In this document: positions 62,367 to 64,000 of the stretch, piece after piece
Layout: the number at the start of each line of letters is the position of its first letter
Numbering within the stretch: the stretch's first letter is position 1
Source: Chitinophagaceae bacterium
GTDB lineage: Bacteria > Bacteroidota > Bacteroidia > Chitinophagales > Chitinophagaceae
Direction: 5' to 3'
Length of the DNA stretch: 64,000 bases
Assembly (NCBI GenBank): GCA_023957155.1
Contig: JAMLHK010000008.1
Coordinates: 1-64,000, forward strand
Position numbers and translations under genes: made by a program
The notes under the pieces: generated by a model
What the model saw: the letters and a program-made list of their open reading frames with translations, nothing else
Databases searched by the model: none
What the model was told of the DNA's origin: nothing

Positions 62367-63806
62367 CTATTCTCCCAGGCTCCAGTTACCCCTGTACTTT
62401 CTTCTCACAAACTGGTTGGCCGGTTCAAAGTTGGTGATGCGCATGTTTTCGCCGTCCCACAGCAGTTGCTTTCGGCCATTGAACCTGCGTTTGCCTTTAG
62501 CATCGGTTTCAAAATGATTGTAGCTGTGTACTGCTAGGTTACCCATCAGCACTGTTTCCGTTAAGGGACCTGATTTATCAAATGAAGAGCTGGTATAGGC
62601 GCCGTATCCCTGTTTACATGCTTTTACCCATTGTTGCTGGTGACCTTCCGTACCACCTTCCACAAAGCTGAATTTTGATTGGGGCAGCTCCGTTTCTTTC
62701 ATCTTTCGTGTAGGCAGCAGCGTTGGGTTTCGACCGAAGAGCCCGGCCATGATCTTGCCTTTGGTGCCGTCAAAAATGATCCCGCCATCGTATCCGCCCA
62801 TCTCCTCATCGGGCAGTAGTTCTACCGGGCGCTTGGGACGAATGCCACCATCATACCATATCATTTCAACAGCAGGCATATTTTCCCTTGCCGGGAACTG
62901 GATATGGGTTTTTGCCGATGGAGGGTAGCTGTCGGGATAGATGGCTTCCCGGAAGAAGCCGGTATATACCGACCCTACGCTGGTTTCAACGGAAACCGGG
63001 TATCCCAGCTTTAAAGCACGGTAAGGCACATCAATAAAATGGCAGCCCATATCGCCCAGTGATCCTGTGCCGAAATCAACCCAGCCCCGCCATATTGCCG
63101 GCAGATAGCCCGGATTGAACTCCCGGTATGGAGCGGTGCCAAGCCACAGCTCCCAGTCTACTTCCGGGGGTATGGCAAATTTCCCTTCGGGTGTGGGTAT
63201 GCCCTGCGGCCAGGTTGGCCGGTTTGTCCATACATGCACGGTATGCACATCGCCGATCAGTCCGCCCTGCACCCAGGTTTCGATCAACCGGGTATCATTA
63301 CCGCTGCTGCCCTGGTTGCCCATTTGTGTAACTACTTTATATTTTGCAGCGGCGCGTGTAAGCATGCGTGCTTCATAAATGTCGTGGGTAAGCGGTTTTT
63401 CACAATACACGTGTTTGCCGAGCTGCATGGCAGCCATCGCCTGCACCGCGTGTACATGGTCCGGCGTGGTAATGATCACCGCGTCAATATTTTTGTTTTC
63501 CTTTTCCAGCATCTGCCGGAAGTCTTTATAATAGGGTGCTTTTGGCCATCGCTTGCGACCCTTCACAGCCTGCCGGTCATCCACATCGCAGAGGGCAACA
63601 ATATTATCCGATCCCTTGTTGAACGCATAAGGAAGGTTTACTTCCGCTTTTCCTCCAACCCCTATACCGGCAATATTGAGCTTGTCGCTGGGAGCGGTAT
63701 ATCCTCTTCCTAATACGGCACGGGGTACAATGAAGAAGCCCGATGCGGCAAGCGCAGTGTGCTGTATAAATTTTCTGCGGGAGTGATTTTTGTTGTATGC
63801 AGGCAT
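62367..63806 (-). CDS. Second secreted Gfo/Idh/MocA oxidoreductase with Tat signal
   Basis: The 479-residue protein has a Tat leader (HSRRKFIQHTALAASGFF), GIGVGGKAEVNLP, CDVDDR, ITTPDHVHAVQAMAAMQLG, CEKPLTHDIYEARML (EKP intact) and GDMGCHFIDVPY. It is a close paralogue of 17940-19385, which has Gln in place of the Glu of EKP. It would oxidise a sugar or glycoside outside the cytoplasm. No DUF1080 partner is seen within the window on this side. Confidence 0.88.
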   Translation of the reverse strand: MPAYNKNHSRRKFIQHTALAASGFFIVPRAVLGRGYTAPSDKLNIAGIGVGGKAEVNLPYAFNKGSDNIVALCDVDDRQAVKGRKRWPKAPYYKDFRQMLEKENKNIDAVIITTPDHVHAVQAMAAMQLGKHVYCEKPLTHDIYEARMLTRAAAKYKVVTQMGNQGSSGNDTRLIETWVQGGLIGDVHTVHVWTNRPTWPQGIPTPEGKFAIPPEVDWELWLGTAPYREFNPGYLPAIWRGWVDFGTGSLGDMGCHFIDVPYRALKLGYPVSVETSVGSVYTGFFREAIYPDSYPPSAKTHIQFPARENMPAVEMIWYDGGIRPKRPVELLPDEEMGGYDGGIIFDGTKGKIMAGLFGRNPTLLPTRKMKETELPQSKFSFVEGGTEGHQQQWVKACKQGYGAYTSSSFDKSGPLTETVLMGNLAVHSYNHFETDAKGKRRFNGRKQLLWDGENMRITNFEPANQFVRRKYRGNWSLGE

Positions 63807-64000
63807 CCTGTAAATTTTACATTAAGATAGGAAGAAGTTGGGAAGTTTTGAGGTGATGGTGGTCAGGTAGCTGTTACCGCTTTCCGTTTTTGTAGTCCCC
63901 GGAGAGGGTAAAGATTCGGGGAAAGGGATGCGTGATCCCCGGGGAATCCTTTTTTGCTAACTTTGCTTCATAAAAGGTTTCATACTACACCTGTTATAAA
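63807..64000. other. Right-edge stretch, no gene seen
   Basis: The last 194 bp hold no complete frame. A TAnnTTTG-like TAACTTTG (63958-63965) on the plus strand may be the promoter of a gene beyond the edge. Confidence 0.35.

Noticed and set aside
1-64000. CRISPR arrays, rRNA genes and tRNA genes
   Set aside because: I looked for regular spaced repeats and for conserved RNA stretches and found none.

Overview
The window looks like a chromosome segment of a member of the Bacteroidota, most likely of the Chitinophagaceae type. The signs are SusC-style CarboxypepD_reg/TonB receptors, a PorT-family barrel, LVIVD-repeat and HYC_CC_PP proteins, several TAnnTTTG promoter elements, and a dialkylresorcinol (flexirubin-type pigment) locus at the left edge. 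No genus can be fixed from the sequence alone. I saw no rRNA, tRNA or CRISPR array.

Layout. 1-1866 (minus): edge of a dar/flexirubin locus (darB cut by the edge, darA, a secreted protein of unknown role). About 2527-12320: every gene is recognisable but frameshifted, including housekeeping genes: an outer-membrane barrel, a BNR/LVIVD propeller protein, an ArgA-like acetyltransferase, a beta-helix glycosidase with a PDZ end, a GDPD lipoprotein, an antitoxin with a PIN-toxin stub, thyA, folA, a methyltransferase and the first part of pntAA. Both ends of the damaged block fall inside genes, which points to poor sequence rather than biology. 11886-15309: split proton-translocating transhydrogenase pntAA-pntAB-pntB with a four-helix-bundle ORF inserted. 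15342-24565: an rRNA m5C methyltransferase, a LysM/DPBB protein, a sugar-oxidation group (Gfo/Idh/MocA, DUF1080, an amidohydrolase scar, a TIM-barrel glycosidase), two reductases and murB. 24960-27605: an AAA+/VWA pair. 28099-31394: TlpA-like and PorT-like proteins and a ParE-type toxin-antitoxin pair. 31641-32904: a complete IS481-type element. 32909-37585: a GIY-YIG protein, an unknown protein, a GH78 rhamnosidase and a fasciclin lipoprotein.

37850-46668 is a Kef-type antiporter, then a Crp/Fnr regulator whose stop codon is followed at once by two FNR-type boxes, a promoter and eight closely spaced redox genes (F420-reductase-like, SDR, FrnE, YceI, YgiD, FMN reductase, LLM monooxygenase, DoxX). 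I read this as one regulator-target unit.

46885-56035 is a copper unit: GNAT, an HMA-AraC fused regulator, the CopA P-type ATPase, a 22-residue Cys-Cys peptide, a CopZ-like chaperone, the copper nitrite reductase NirK, a broken aldolase between repeats, a HYC_CC_PP protein and a TonB receptor with an N-terminal HMA domain. Copper-binding domains recur in the regulator, pump, chaperone, enzyme and outer-membrane receptor. 56301-63806: cardiolipin synthase, a DtxR-type metalloregulator, MazEF, a second TonB receptor with a perfect 16-bp DtxR-like palindrome on its promoter, and a second secreted Gfo/Idh/MocA oxidoreductase.

Intergenic DNA holds several palindromic repeat families, including two copies of a MITE-like element, each lying next to debris of a broken gene.
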